Shown: positions 1-9,659, counted from the stretch's first letter. The stretch is 64,000 bases of DNA from Mycobacterium sp. E183 (GCF_001667735.1 NZ_LZJN01000204.1:1-64000); one strand, 5' to 3'. Made by a program: numbers and translations. Notes: generated by a model not told the origin, from the letters alone.

Positions 1-1
1 C

Positions 2-225
2 TCCTCCATCTCCGGCCTCACCGGTTCGCGGTGGCTGGCCCACTACACCGCCACCAGCGGCTACCTGGACGCCCTGGCGTACGCGCGGCACGTGATGGGA
101 TTGTCGGCGACGACGGTCAACTGGGGACTGTGGAAATCCCTGTCCGACGCCGAGCACCAATTCGGCCAGGTCAGCATGGGTTCGGGGCTGGTGCCCATGA
201 ACGACGAGGTCGCCATCGGCGCTGT
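2..225 (+). pseudogene. Fragment of a modular PKS ketoreductase domain, cut at both ends
   Basis: Translation from base 2 reads through the C-terminal part of a polyketide ketoreductase (KR) domain. It includes HYTATSGYLDALAY, the usual catalytic-Tyr stretch, then TTVNWGLWKSL and SGLVPMNDEVAIG, the normal end of a Pps-type KR. The residue four after the Tyr is Ser, where the family usually has Asn. Homology stops at about 222-235, where the following DNA is the reverse complement of a PKS acyltransferase domain, so no acyl carrier protein follows. The left end is cut by the window. It is a piece of some other pps/pks gene in the opposite orientation to ppsA. Whether an intact gene lies to the left cannot be seen. 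Confidence 0.75.
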
Positions 226-3051
226 GCCGCGCACGGTGTGGAGGTTGGTGCGGAAGGTGATGGTGTCGTCGGTATCGCGTTGCAGGGTGCCGGCGCTGAC
301 GTATTTGCTTCCGTGCTGGGCGGTGTGCAGGGTGTCGAGTATGGCTTGGGTGAGCAGGGGGTGTGCGCTGATTTCGATGAAGGTGTGGTGGTCGGTGCCG
401 GCGTGGGCGATGGCTTGGTGGAAGTGGACGGGGTTGCGCATGTTGGTGGCCCAGTGGTCGGCGTCGAAGACCGGGCGGGTGTCGAGGTCGGGGTAGGTGG
501 TGGAGATGATCGGGATGCGTGGCGGTTGGGGGGTCAGGTCGGCCAGTTCCGCGCGCATCGGGGGTTGCAGGGGGTCCATGGCCGGGTTGTGCGGGGAGAC
601 TTCGATGTTGACCCGGCTGGCGAACCGGTTGTGGGCGCGGACCTCGGCGATGAGCTGATCGATCTGGTCGGTGGGTCCGGCGATGACGGTTTGGCGGGGG
701 GAGTTGTAGATGCCCAGGGTGATTTCGGGGTGCTCGGCGATCAGCGCCTCGGTGGCGGGCGCGTCGAGCTCCAGCAGGGCCATGCCTCCGTGCCCGGACA
801 GCGGGGCCATCAACCGCGATCGCGTCGCGGTCACCCGCAATCCCTGGGCGGGCGTGAGCGCACCGGCCACCACGGCGGCGGCGACTTCGCCCATGGAGTG
901 GCCGATGACCAGGTCGGGGGTGATGCCGTGGGCGCGCCACAGCGCGGTCAGCGCCAGCTGCATGCCGATCAGGCCCAGCTGGATCTGTTCGATGCCGACC
1001 AGTTCGCTGCCGGTGGCGATCACCTCGCGCAGCGAAAACCCGGCCTGGGCAACGAAATCGGGCTCCAACTCGTCGACCGCCGCGGCGAAGGCCGGCTCGT
1101 CGGCCAGCAGCAGGCGGCCCATGCCGGCCCACTGCGACCCGCGCCCGGAGTAGACGAACACCGTGCCCGGCCCGACCGCGCCCTCGCGGGGCAACACCAC
1201 CCCGGGGGCGTGCTGGCCACCCCCCAGTGCCCGCAGCCCGGCCACCGCCTGGGCGCGGTCGCGGGCGACCACCGTGCCAAATCGCGCCTGCCGGGCCCGG
1301 TGATGGTTGAGCGTGTGCGCCACATCGCCGAGGGCGACCCCGGCCCCGCCACCCTGCATCCACTCGGCCAGCACCGACGCCGTCGCCGCCACCCGCCGCG
1401 CCGTCTTACCCGACACCACCAACGTCGACACCCCCGGATCGGCGTCTGGCCGAACCGCCGGGGCGACGTCCTGGCCCTGCTCGATCACCACGTGCGCGTT
1501 CGTCCCGCCGAATCCGAACGAGGACACACCGGCCCGGCGCGGGTGCTCGCGGGCCGGCCAACTGGTTTGCGTCCGAACGACTTTCATCCGCAACTCGTCG
1601 AACGGGATGTGCGGGTTCGGGCTTTCGAAGCGCTGGTTCGGCGGGATCTGGCCGCGCTGCACCGCGAGCACCGCCTTGATGAAGCCCGCGATGCCCGCAG
1701 CCGCCTCCGTGTGGCCGAGATTCGTCTTGATCGCGCCGATTAGCAGGGGGGCGTCCTCGGGACGTCCGCGGCCGAGCACCGTGCCGAGTGCTCGTGCTTC
1801 GATGGGGTCACCCAATAGTGTTCCGGTGCCGTGTGTTTCGACGTAGTCGACGTCGCTGGGCTGCATCCCCGCGTTGCTGTAGGCGGCCCGCAGGACGGCC
1901 ATCTGCGCCGCGGGGTTGGGGGCCATCAGCCCGTTGGACCGCCCGTCCTGGTTGATCGCCGAGCCGCAGATCACGGCCAGTACCCGGTCGCCATCCCGCT
2001 GCGCGTCGGTCAGCCGCTTGAGCACGACCACGCCCGCGCCCTCGCCGCGGACGAACCCGTCCGCCGCTGCGTCGAACGCGCGGCACTTACCCGTCGGCGA
2101 TAGGGCGCCCACCTGGTCGAAGCCGCGAAACACCGCCGGTGACAACAACAGATTCACGCCGGCGGCGATCGCCAACTGGGAATCTTCGGTCCGAAGGCTC
2201 TGGCAGGCCAGGTGGATGGCCACCAACGACGACGAGCACGCCGTGTCGACCGCCACCGAGGGGCCGCGCAGGTCGAGGAAATACGAGAGGCGGTTCGCGA
2301 TGATGCTCATCGCTCCGCCGGTGTTGCTCCAGCCGTCCACCCCGCAGAAGTCGTTCGAGGCGATGGCCCCGTATTCGCTCAGGCATGCACCGGCGAAGAC
2401 CCCGGTCTGTGACCGGCGCAACGAGCTTGGCGGAATTCCCGCATGTTCCAACGCTTCCCAGGCGACTTCCAGCAGCAGGCGTTGCTGGGGGTCCATCTTG
2501 TCGGCTTCGCTCGGGGAGATCTCGAAGAACTCGGCGTCGAAGGCATCGACGTCCGGCAGGAACGATCCCCAGCGCGTCGTCCGGGCGAGCGCCGCCGCCA
2601 CGTCGGGTGAGCCGGACTCGAACGGCTGCCACCGTTCCGGCGGCACCTGACCGATCGAGCAACCGCGCTCGCAGAGGAATTTCCATAACGCCTCGGGCCC
2701 GGCAATGCCGGGGAATCGGCACCCCATTCCGATGACGGCGATCGGCTCGTCGAGTGAGTTACGAGCCGGGCGCTTGAGTGTGGCGTCCGGCTCCGGCTCG
2801 GACTCGGGCGCGGTGAGGTAGGCGGCCAGAGCGTTGATGGTCGGGTTTTGCCAGAAATCGACGGGGGATACCTTCTTGCCCAACAACTCTGACAGTTCGC
2901 CGGAGAGCACCACCACCTCGCGGGAACTAACGCCGAGGTCGGCCAACGACAGGTTGGGATCGACTTCGTCAGGGGTGCAACCGATGTTGGTCACCAAGTA
3001 GTCCACTAACCAGTGGCGGAGGTCGTCTTCGCCACCGATGCCTGACGTCAT
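61..3051 (-). pseudogene. ppsA: Truncated PpsA polyketide synthase (ACP-KS-AT) with a chimeric end
   Basis: PpsA starts the phthiocerol chain by extending the acyl-AMP made by FadD26. Reading from ATG 3051, an N-terminal acyl carrier domain (DLGVSS, about residue 42) is followed by a ketosynthase (Cys272 in DTACSSS, His407, His447) and an acyltransferase (GHSMGE, Ser719). The domain order and sequence fit PpsA as I recall it. PpsA homology ends near residue 939 (position ~235). The last ~56 codons, to the stop at 61, are antisense to a ketoreductase. The KR and C-terminal ACP are missing, so the 996-residue product should not support a complete module. Its start overlaps the fadD26 stop by four bases (ATGA). 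The cause is an inversion or an assembly error. Confidence 0.85.
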
Positions 3052-4802
3052 ACCGTCACGTCCAGCCTTATGAATCCGTCGCTTTGGTAGCGCTCGACGC
3101 ATGCCGAGCGCCGAACCTTACCGCTGGTGGTGATCGGGATGGATCCCGGTGACACCAGAACGAGGTCGGCGATGCGCACGCTGTGCGACTTCGAGATCGC
3201 CGACGTGACTTCGCGTTTCACCGAACGCAGGCGCAGCAGTGCCTCTTCCTCGGACGCTCCGCGCCCCTTCAGCTCGATGATTGCGACCAGTTGCTCGGTG
3301 ATGTCGTCCGGCACCGAGATGGCCGCGACCCGGCCGCCGGTGATCTCCTGGATGGTTGCCTCGATGTCGTCGGGATAATGATTGCGCCCGTCGACTATGA
3401 GCAGGTCCTTGATGCGGCCCATGATGAACATCTCGCCGTCGGCGATGACGCCCAGGTCGCCCGTCCGCAACCATGGACCCTTCGGACAGCCCGGAGCCGG
3501 GTTGACCAGTTCGGCCTGGAAAACGCGTGCCGTCTGTTCCGGCTTTCGCCAGTAGCCCAGGGCCACGTGGTCGCCGCGCACCCAGATCTCCCCGACCGTG
3601 CCCGCGGGGCTCTCGGTCATCGTCTCGGAGTTGACGATTCGCACGGCGGCGGGATCGGGTGAGCCATAACTGATGAGCTCAGTGCCGACCATCCCCTCGG
3701 TCCCGCACGGTCGGGCCCGGCCGGCGGTCAAGTGCTCATAGTCGAGCCGGACCGTCTTGAGCATGGTGCCGGGTTCGGGACCCGCCACGTACAGGGTCGC
3801 TTCGGCGAGGCCATAGCAGGGCCGGACCGTCGTCGGGCGCAGGTTGAAGGGGGCGAAGCGGTCGGTGAAGCGCTTGACGGTGGCCACGTGGATTCGTTCG
3901 CTGCCGCTGACGATCGTCTGCACTTCGCCGAGGTCGAGTCCCGCCATGTCGTCATCCGATGTCCGGCGCACCGCCAGTTCGAAAGCGAAATTGGGTGCCG
4001 CGGAAAAGCACTGACCATTGGTGGCAAGCATTTTCATCCAACGGGCCGGGCGTTGCAGGAACGCCATCGGACTCATCAGCACAGCGCTGCGGTTTGTCAC
4101 CAGCGGCGCACAAACTCCCAGAATCAGCCCCATGTCGTGGAACAAGGGCAGCCACGACACCAGAGAAAGGTTTGCCGGGAGGTTTTCCGGTTCACCGAAG
4201 AAGGCGTACATACATTGCGTCACATTGGTGACGACATTCTTGTGCGACACGATCACGCCGGCCGGTGTGCGCGTAGAACCGGACGTGTATTGCAGATAGC
4301 CCGCACCCGACGCGAACTGCTGAGCGGGCGGCAGCTCGCGAGTGGATTCCAGGTCCAGCAGGTCGACTTCGATGACTAGTGGCGCGGGGTGGCCGTCCTG
4401 GCCGCAGGCGTACTTGTTGACGTCGCTGACCACGGCCGACGTGGTGAGAATGGCGGCCGGATTACAATCCCGCAGTACGGAGGAGATCCGGTCGTCGTGG
4501 ACCCCGTAGAGCGGTGTGGACAGCGGAACGGCGATGAACCCGGCCTGTAGCGCGCCGAAGAAGGCCGCGACGTATTCCAGTCCCTGCGGCGCGAGGATGG
4601 CCACACGATCTCCGGGCGAGCCGCAGAGTGACAGCTCGTCAGCAATGATGCGGGCGCGGCGGTAAACCTGGGCCCAGGTAAGGCGCTCGGCAAACCCGGC
4701 GGGGTCTTGCTCGTAGTCGATGAACGTGAAGGCGGTTGCGCCGGGCCGCCGCTCGGCTCGCTCCTGCAGCAAACCGGGGATGGACGTGTCGGTAACCGGC
4801 AT
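3048..4802 (-). CDS. fadD26: Long-chain fatty acyl-AMP ligase FadD26
   Basis: It activates long-chain fatty acids as acyl-adenylates and loads them on the N-terminal ACP of PpsA for phthiocerol (PDIM) synthesis. Adenylate-forming motifs are clear: YTSGSTRTPAGV (P-loop), YGLAEATLY, GPWLRTGDLG and the C-terminal Lys region ITTSGKVRRSAC. An ATG lies 14 codons further upstream, but the ATG at 4802 has a GGAAGGG ribosome site about 8 bases before it and gives the usual ~584 residues. Translation is coupled to ppsA by an ATGA overlap. The gene itself looks intact although its partner synthase is broken. Confidence 0.93.
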   Translation of the reverse strand: MPVTDTSIPGLLQERAERRPGATAFTFIDYEQDPAGFAERLTWAQVYRRARIIADELSLCGSPGDRVAILAPQGLEYVAAFFGALQAGFIAVPLSTPLYGVHDDRISSVLRDCNPAAILTTSAVVSDVNKYACGQDGHPAPLVIEVDLLDLESTRELPPAQQFASGAGYLQYTSGSTRTPAGVIVSHKNVVTNVTQCMYAFFGEPENLPANLSLVSWLPLFHDMGLILGVCAPLVTNRSAVLMSPMAFLQRPARWMKMLATNGQCFSAAPNFAFELAVRRTSDDDMAGLDLGEVQTIVSGSERIHVATVKRFTDRFAPFNLRPTTVRPCYGLAEATLYVAGPEPGTMLKTVRLDYEHLTAGRARPCGTEGMVGTELISYGSPDPAAVRIVNSETMTESPAGTVGEIWVRGDHVALGYWRKPEQTARVFQAELVNPAPGCPKGPWLRTGDLGVIADGEMFIMGRIKDLLIVDGRNHYPDDIEATIQEITGGRVAAISVPDDITEQLVAIIELKGRGASEEEALLRLRSVKREVTSAISKSHSVRIADLVLVSPGSIPITTSGKVRRSACVERYQSDGFIRLDVTV

Positions 4803-5365
4803 TTGTGGCCCTTCCAGTTCGCTGACGCCGTTCGTGACGTGCACGCATCTCGCGTGCGGCGCGAAGAGTGGCTTCCCCGGTTACCGACAACCACTCTTGT
4901 GAAGCAACCTAAGCATTCTTTGCGGACGAGACCCTCCGATTTACAAAATCAAAAAGAGAATGTAGCCCACACCACAGTGGCGTGTCGGGGCTGCGCTCCT
5001 GCCGAGATCTGTCTGGCGGATCTTGCACGATATATATGTAGTACGCGCCCGTGGCGTATGGTGCACCTGTTATACGAGTGACAAATAGTGATCAGACGGG
5101 TGAGGGCGACTCGGTTTGCACCGGGCGACAGGCTTGGGTCCGTTGTAGTCCCAGCGCCCGGTTTTGACAACCCCTGGCAGTGCTGATATCCGCGGCGGGA
5201 TGCGACGCCGGCTCGTGTCCTGACCGAACGGCGGGTACCCAGCGGCCGGCCCCGCCGGCATCCCCGGCCGCGGGGAGTCGCCGCCGGCAAACTCACGGGC
5301 GAATCGGCAGCAGGGCCGCAGGCGGTCGGCCCGATCCGCTGACTGGCCTGCGGCCACCCGCGCAG
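4803..5365. promoter_or_regulatory. Gene-free stretch between tesA and fadD26; likely PDIM promoter region
   Basis: This 563-base gap has no convincing gene. In M. tuberculosis a small hypothetical gene (Rv2929) sits at the same place, but I recognise no counterpart; open frames here look like random GC-rich reading. The part from about 4910 to 5090 is unusually AT-rich for this genome, with a TATATATG run near 5030 and, on the minus strand, TTGTCA and TATAAC boxes around 5065-5085. That fits a promoter feeding fadD26-ppsA, which in this family carries a long leader. The exact start site cannot be fixed from sequence. Confidence 0.45.
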
Positions 5366-6106
5366 CTATCTACTCGTGCACCGGTCGAGGACCGCTTCCT
5401 CGATGTCTTTTGCGAGCTCTGGCAAATTGTTGTTCAGGTAGAAGTGGTCGCCGGGAAACACCCGAATGCGGAAATCGTCGGTAGTGCGATCGCACCAGGC
5501 CAGCATGTTCTCCTCGGCCACGATGATGTCGTTGTCCCCGACGAACGCGTAGATCGGACACGACACCTTGACTGCCGGCGGGTGGGTATAGCCCGCGATC
5601 GCCCGGACGCTTTGCAGCGTGGGCAGGATCGTCAGGGCGAATTCATCGTTGGCAAGCAGCTCGGGGTTGGTGTCGGTCACCTGGGCGACGACGTTGAGGA
5701 TGTCGCGGTCGGAGCCCTGCAGCTCCTTGTAGCGGATGTGGCCGGGCGCCGCACTCGACGACACGAACAGGGCGGAGACCGGTTGCCCGGCGGACTGGAA
5801 CCTCAGTGCCACCTCGAAGGCCATCAGGCCGCCCATGCTGTGGCCGAAGAAGGCCAGCGGTGCATCGGCCGGCGCGGAAGGCGCCATCATCGAATAGATT
5901 TCGTCCGCGAGCGCGGGAATGCTCGGCAGCTGGGTCAGGCCCTTGGCGCGCCCGGGATATTGGACGGCGACGCGTCTTACATCCGCAGAGAATGCCTTGG
6001 CGAATGGAACGTAATAGCTCGCCGATCCGCCCGCATGCGGGAATATATAAAGCGTCGGCGCGGGCTGTCGCGCGTTGCCGCTATCCGGGTCCGTGGGCCT
6101 GTTCAC
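5366..6106 (-). CDS. tesA: Type II thioesterase TesA
   Basis: This alpha/beta-hydrolase thioesterase is known to work with the Pps synthases in making PDIM and phenolic glycolipids, releasing or editing thioester-bound chains. The nucleophile elbow GHSMGG puts Ser at about residue 90. A GDND turn supplies the Asp, and GDHFYL near the C terminus supplies the His. The start is a GTG (6106), giving 246 residues, slightly shorter than the ~261 I recall for M. tuberculosis. It lies upstream of fadD26 in the same direction, the standard order of the locus. The next gene on the other side is divergent. Confidence 0.92.
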   Translation of the reverse strand: MNRPTDPDSGNARQPAPTLYIFPHAGGSASYYVPFAKAFSADVRRVAVQYPGRAKGLTQLPSIPALADEIYSMMAPSAPADAPLAFFGHSMGGLMAFEVALRFQSAGQPVSALFVSSSAAPGHIRYKELQGSDRDILNVVAQVTDTNPELLANDEFALTILPTLQSVRAIAGYTHPPAVKVSCPIYAFVGDNDIIVAEENMLAWCDRTTDDFRIRVFPGDHFYLNNNLPELAKDIEEAVLDRCTSR

Positions 6107-6440
6107 CGCGCCACCCTATCCCGAGGTGATTCGCCGCTCGCCGGTATCGCCACGGCGATATTCGCCCGCCTCGTCGGCCTGCGCGGCGCCGGCGCAGAAG
6201 TGCTGGAACAATCGAGCTTGTGATCCGATTGTCGCCCGATTTCTGGCGCTTTTCGCCTCGAATTTCCCGCGTGCCGGGGAGCGTGGGCGCCGCGACGCCG
6301 GGTGGCCGCGGGCAGCTGCCCGGGCGGATGGGGCCGGGGCGGTCAAATGTCCGACACACCGGCCCGCCACCGCTGTCACAAGGGCAACACCAGGCACACT
6401 GGTAACAACAGGATTTTGCAGACGCCAGGAGGATATGGCC
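6107..6440. promoter_or_regulatory. Divergent promoter region between tesA and sepIVA
   Basis: The 334 bases between the divergent starts carry no recognisable gene. The only signal I trust is the AGGAGG ribosome site at 6427-6432 for sepIVA. The stretch CACACTGGTAACAACAGG just before it is the most AT-rich part and could hold the sepIVA promoter, but I see no clean -10/-35 pair. Confidence 0.3.
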
Positions 6441-7178
6441 GTGTACCGAGTCTTTGAAGCGCTCGACGAACTGAGCGCCATCGTTGAAGAAGCGCGCGGC
6501 GTTCCGATGACGGCCGGCTGCGTGGTGCCCCGCGGTGACGTGCTGGAACTGATCGACGACATCAAGGATGCGATCCCCGGCGAGCTTGACGACGCCCAGG
6601 ACGTCCTCGACGCGCGTGACTCGATGTTGCAGGACGCCAAGTCGCACGCCGAATCCATGGTGTCCTCGGCGACCACCGAGTCGGAGTCGATGCTCAACCA
6701 CGCCCGCGCGGAGGCCGACCGGCTGTTGTCGGACGCAAAATCGCAGGCCGACCGCATGGTGAGCGAGGCGCGCCAGCACAGCGAGCGGATGGTCGGTGAG
6801 GCGCGCGAGGAGGCGATGCGCATCGCCACCGCGGCGAAACGCGAGTACGAGGCCAGCGTCGGCCGCGCCCAGGCCGAGGCCGACCGGCTGCTGGAGAACG
6901 GCAACATCTCCTACGAGAAGGCCGTTCAAGAGGGCATCAAGGAGCAACAGCGCCTGGTGTCGCAGAACAGCGTGGTAGAGGCCGCCAACGCCGAGGCCAC
7001 CCGTCTGATCGACTCGGCGCACGCCGAGGCCGACCGGCTGCGCGGTGAATGCGACATCTACGTCGACAACAAGCTCGCCGAGTTCGAGGAATTCCTCAAT
7101 GGCACGCTGCGCTCCGTCGGGCGCGGACGTCACCAGCTCCGGACGGCGGCGGGCACGCACGACTACGCGGTGCGCTGA
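6441..7178 (+). CDS. sepIVA: DivIVA-domain septation protein SepIVA
   Basis: SepIVA (Rv2927c type) is an essential mycobacterial coiled-coil protein of the DivIVA family that acts at the septum and in polar growth. The N terminus (YRVFEALDELSAIVEEARG) is diagnostic. Nearly all the rest is a charged heptad coiled coil with repeated EADRLL/HAEADRL stretches, ending in GTHDYAVR. Both an ATG at 6435 and a GTG at 6441 are in frame. AGGAGG at 6427-6432 is only two bases from the ATG but eight from the GTG, so I choose GTG. That gives 245 residues, the length I recall for the tuberculosis protein. Confidence 0.93.
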   Translation: MYRVFEALDELSAIVEEARGVPMTAGCVVPRGDVLELIDDIKDAIPGELDDAQDVLDARDSMLQDAKSHAESMVSSATTESESMLNHARAEADRLLSDAKSQADRMVSEARQHSERMVGEAREEAMRIATAAKREYEASVGRAQAEADRLLENGNISYEKAVQEGIKEQQRLVSQNSVVEAANAEATRLIDSAHAEADRLRGECDIYVDNKLAEFEEFLNGTLRSVGRGRHQLRTAAGTHDYAVR

Positions 7179-7234
7179 CGCCTGCGGGAGGCCGTGCCCT
7201 GGCATTATGCGGCGCGCGCCGTAGGATTTCTCCT

Positions 7235-7819
7235 ATGACGCGGCAGCACAGCACCACCTCCCAGCGCCGTCTGAGCTCGCCGATGTCGATCGACATCACC
7301 AAGCTTGGGCGACGCCCGGGAGCAATGGTGACTTTGCGCAAGAGCGTGCCCAGCCCGTCGCGCATCGGGCTGGACATGATCGCCATCGCACAGGACGCGC
7401 CGTTGGATCTGGACCTGCAGATTCAGTCCGTCTCCGAGGGCGTCTTGGTGACCGGGACGGTGGACGCCCCCACGGTCGGCGAATGCTCCCGGTGCCTGAC
7501 CCCGGTCAACGGTCGGGTGCAGGTCAGCCTGACCGAGCTGTTCGCCTATCCCGACAGCACGACGGAGGCGACCACCGAGGAGGACGAGGTCGGTCACATC
7601 GTCGACGACACCGTCGACCTCGAGCAGTCGATCGTCGACGCCGTGGGGCTGGAGCTGCCGTTCGCGCCCCTGTGCACGCCCGACTGCCCCGGGCTGTGTC
7701 CTGAATGCGGGATCGCGCTCGCGGCCGAGCCCGGCCATCGGCACGACCGCATCGACCCGCGGTGGGCCAAGCTGGCCGGCCTGTTTCCCGAGCCCGACGC
7801 GCCGCGGGGTGAGCAATGA
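7235..7819 (+). CDS. DUF177 (YceD-family) protein
   Basis: This 194-residue DUF177/YceD-family protein (Rv2926c type) lies before rnc. YceD proteins in other bacteria are associated with 23S rRNA and ribosome assembly; the role here is inferred. It has a CSRC pair in the middle and a second cysteine cluster CTPDCPGLCPEC near the C terminus, which look like metal ligands. Its TGA overlaps the ATG of rnc (ATGA), so the two are translationally coupled, which supports a role in RNA processing. The start ATG 7235 is 57 bases after sepIVA. Confidence 0.88.
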   Translation: MTRQHSTTSQRRLSSPMSIDITKLGRRPGAMVTLRKSVPSPSRIGLDMIAIAQDAPLDLDLQIQSVSEGVLVTGTVDAPTVGECSRCLTPVNGRVQVSLTELFAYPDSTTEATTEEDEVGHIVDDTVDLEQSIVDAVGLELPFAPLCTPDCPGLCPECGIALAAEPGHRHDRIDPRWAKLAGLFPEPDAPRGEQ

Positions 7820-8529
7820 CGGCACGCCAGGAACTGCTCGACGCGCTCGGGGTCGAGCTCCCCGACGAGCTGCTCTCGCTGGCGTTGACGCATCGCAGCT
7901 ATGCCTACGAGCACGGCGGCCTGCCCACCAACGAACGTCTGGAATTTCTCGGCGACGCCGTGCTGGGTCTGACCATCACCGACGAGCTCTACCACCGCCA
8001 CCCCGACCGCTCGGAGGGCGACCTGGCCAAGCTGCGGGCCAGCGTCGTCAACACCCAGGCACTGGCCGACGTCGCCCGCAAGCTGTCCCCGGACGGCCTG
8101 GGCGTTCACCTGTTTCTCGGGCGCGGGGAGGCCAACACCGGCGGCGCCGACAAGTCGAGCATTCTGGCCGACGGGATGGAATCGCTGCTGGGCGCCATCT
8201 ATCTGCAGCACGGGATCGACACCGCGCGCGAGGTCATCCTGCGGCTGTTCGGCGGGCTGCTGGACGCCGCGCCCACGCTGGGGGCCGGGCTGGATTGGAA
8301 AACCAGCCTGCAGGAGCTGACCGCCGCTCGCGGCATGGGCGCGCCGTCCTACGTCGTCACCTCCACCGGCCCGGACCACGACAAGGAGTTCACCGCGGTC
8401 GTCGTCGTGATGGACACCGAGTACGGGTCCGGGGTGGGGCGCTCCAAGAAGGAGGCCGAGCAGAAGGCCGCGGCGGCCACCTGGAAAGCGCTCGACGAGC
8501 TGGACCCGGCCGACAAGACGTCCGTCTAG
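7816..8529 (+). CDS. rnc: Ribonuclease III
   Basis: RNase III cuts double-stranded RNA, including the rRNA precursor. The signature NERLEFLGDAVLG lies at residues 39-51 and carries the metal-binding acidic residues; a second acidic helix follows at SILADGMESLLGAIY. The C-terminal double-stranded RNA-binding domain (about 160-228) shows GVGRSKKEAEQKAAAATW. At 237 residues it is full length. It overlaps the DUF177 gene by four bases. In M. tuberculosis fpg follows closely; here a 56-base tandem repeat separates them. Confidence 0.96.
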   Translation: MTARQELLDALGVELPDELLSLALTHRSYAYEHGGLPTNERLEFLGDAVLGLTITDELYHRHPDRSEGDLAKLRASVVNTQALADVARKLSPDGLGVHLFLGRGEANTGGADKSSILADGMESLLGAIYLQHGIDTAREVILRLFGGLLDAAPTLGAGLDWKTSLQELTAARGMGAPSYVVTSTGPDHDKEFTAVVVVMDTEYGSGVGRSKKEAEQKAAAATWKALDELDPADKTSV

Positions 8530-8534
8530 ATCGA

Positions 8535-8696
8535 TGGTGATGACCCGCTTCGCCCGGCTTCGCCGCGCTTGCGATCATCACTAGGGCCGGTGGTGATGAC
8601 CCGCTTCGCCCAGCTTCGCCGCGCTTGCGATCATCACTTGGGCCGGTGGTGATGACCCGCTTCGCCCGGCTTCGCCGCGCTTGCGATCATCACTAG
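8535..8696. repeat. Three tandem 56-base units, each a potential hairpin, between rnc and fpg
   Basis: Units begin at 8535, 8591 and 8647 with an exact 56-base period. They differ at only one or two bases (cggc/cagc, actagg/acttgg). Each unit starts GGTGATGACC and ends GATCATCAC, so the ends pair (GTGATGA with TCATCAC) around a GC-rich core. The last unit runs up to TAG just before the fpg GTG. A related single copy in inverted orientation lies at 27255-27299. Confidence 0.93.
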
Positions 8697-9557
8697 GTGC
8701 CCGAGCTACCCGAAGTCGAGGTGGTGCGCCGCGGCTTGCAGGCCTGGGTCGTCGGCAAAACGATCACGGCCGTTCGGGTGCATCACCCGCGCGCGGTGCG
8801 CCGCCACGAGGCCGGCCCCGCCGACCTCACCGCCCGGCTGCTCGACGCGCGCATAACCGGCACCGATCGGCGCGGCAAGTACCTGTGGCTGCTGCTCGAC
8901 GGCCCGGGGGACCCGGACACGGCCCTGGTGGTGCACCTCGGCATGAGCGGGCAGATGCTGCTGGGGCAGGTGCCGCGCGCCGACCACGTGCGCATCTCGG
9001 CCCTGCTCGACGACGGGACCGTGCTGAGCTTCGCCGACCAACGCACCTTCGGCGGCTGGATGCTCGCCGACCTGGTGAGCGTCGACGGCAGCGCCGTTCC
9101 GGCGCCCGTCGCACACCTGGCCCGCGACCCGCTGGACCCGCTTTTCGACCGCGACGCCGTCGTGAACGTCTTGCGGCGCAAGCACTCCGAGATCAAGCGG
9201 CAGCTCCTGGATCAGACCGTCGTGTCGGGCATCGGCAACATCTACGCCGACGAGGCGCTATGGCGCGCGAAGGTCAACGGGGCCCGGATCGCGGCGACCT
9301 TGAGCCGCCGCCGCCTGGGCGCAATCCTGGACGCGGCGGCGGACGTGATGCGCGACGCGCTGGCCCAGGGCGGAACGTCGTTCGACTCGCTGTACATCAA
9401 CGTCAACGGCGAATCCGGCTACTTCGACCGGTCGCTGGACGCATACGGCCGCGAAGGGCAGAACTGCCGGCGCTGCGGCGCGGTGATACGCCGGGAGAAG
9501 TTCATGAACCGGTCGTCGTTCTACTGCCCGAGATGTCAGCCGCGCCCCCGCCTTTGA
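8697..9557 (+). CDS. fpg: Formamidopyrimidine-DNA glycosylase (Fpg/MutM)
   Basis: It removes 8-oxoguanine and other oxidised purines and nicks the abasic site. The protein begins PELPEVEVV, with the catalytic N-terminal Pro and Glu exposed after removal of the initiator. It contains the RRGKYLWLLL lysine strand and an H2TH region (SGIGNIYADEALW). It ends in a four-cysteine zinc finger (CRRCG...CPRCQ, about 257-279). Length is 286. The GTG start is fixed by this N terminus, yet it has no Shine-Dalgarno site because the repeat array abuts it directly. Translation may depend on read-through coupling or on an unusual initiation mode. Confidence 0.95.
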   Translation: MPELPEVEVVRRGLQAWVVGKTITAVRVHHPRAVRRHEAGPADLTARLLDARITGTDRRGKYLWLLLDGPGDPDTALVVHLGMSGQMLLGQVPRADHVRISALLDDGTVLSFADQRTFGGWMLADLVSVDGSAVPAPVAHLARDPLDPLFDRDAVVNVLRRKHSEIKRQLLDQTVVSGIGNIYADEALWRAKVNGARIAATLSRRRLGAILDAAADVMRDALAQGGTSFDSLYINVNGESGYFDRSLDAYGREGQNCRRCGAVIRREKFMNRSSFYCPRCQPRPRL

Positions 9558-9634
9558 GCGTGCGAGCAGGGCTTTGAGTGTGCGCCCACGGCGGCGACAC
9601 GCCGACGGACGTCACCCGGGGCGCACACTCGATG
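9555..9634. repeat. Intergenic palindromic repeat, upstream copy flanking the feo cassette
   Basis: The element starts at the fpg stop. It contains the doubled phrase CTTTGAGCGTGCG / GCTTTGAGTGTGCG and then a perfect 12-base stem, GAGTGTGCGCCC (9576-9587) with GGGCGCACACTC (9619-9630). An inner CGGCG/CGCCG hairpin lies between the arms. A second copy in the same direction lies at 12481-12560, just after the nfu gene. The hairpin could also act as a terminator for fpg. Confidence 0.85.
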
Positions 9635-9659
9635 GGCGCCGGCCCGACGTTTGCAAGAA

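Noticed and set aside
31..1743. Long plus-strand open frame (about 570 codons) opposite ppsA
   Set aside because: Low-complexity Gly/Arg/Val-rich translation with no domain; it is the antisense of the PKS coding frame, a normal effect of high GC.
5070..5357. Open frame of 95 codons between tesA and fadD26 as a possible Rv2929 relative
   Set aside because: No ribosome site, no recognisable domain and random-looking composition; I could not match it to a known protein.
8535..8696. The 56-base array as a CRISPR array
   Set aside because: Units are contiguous with no unique spacers and no cas genes are near.
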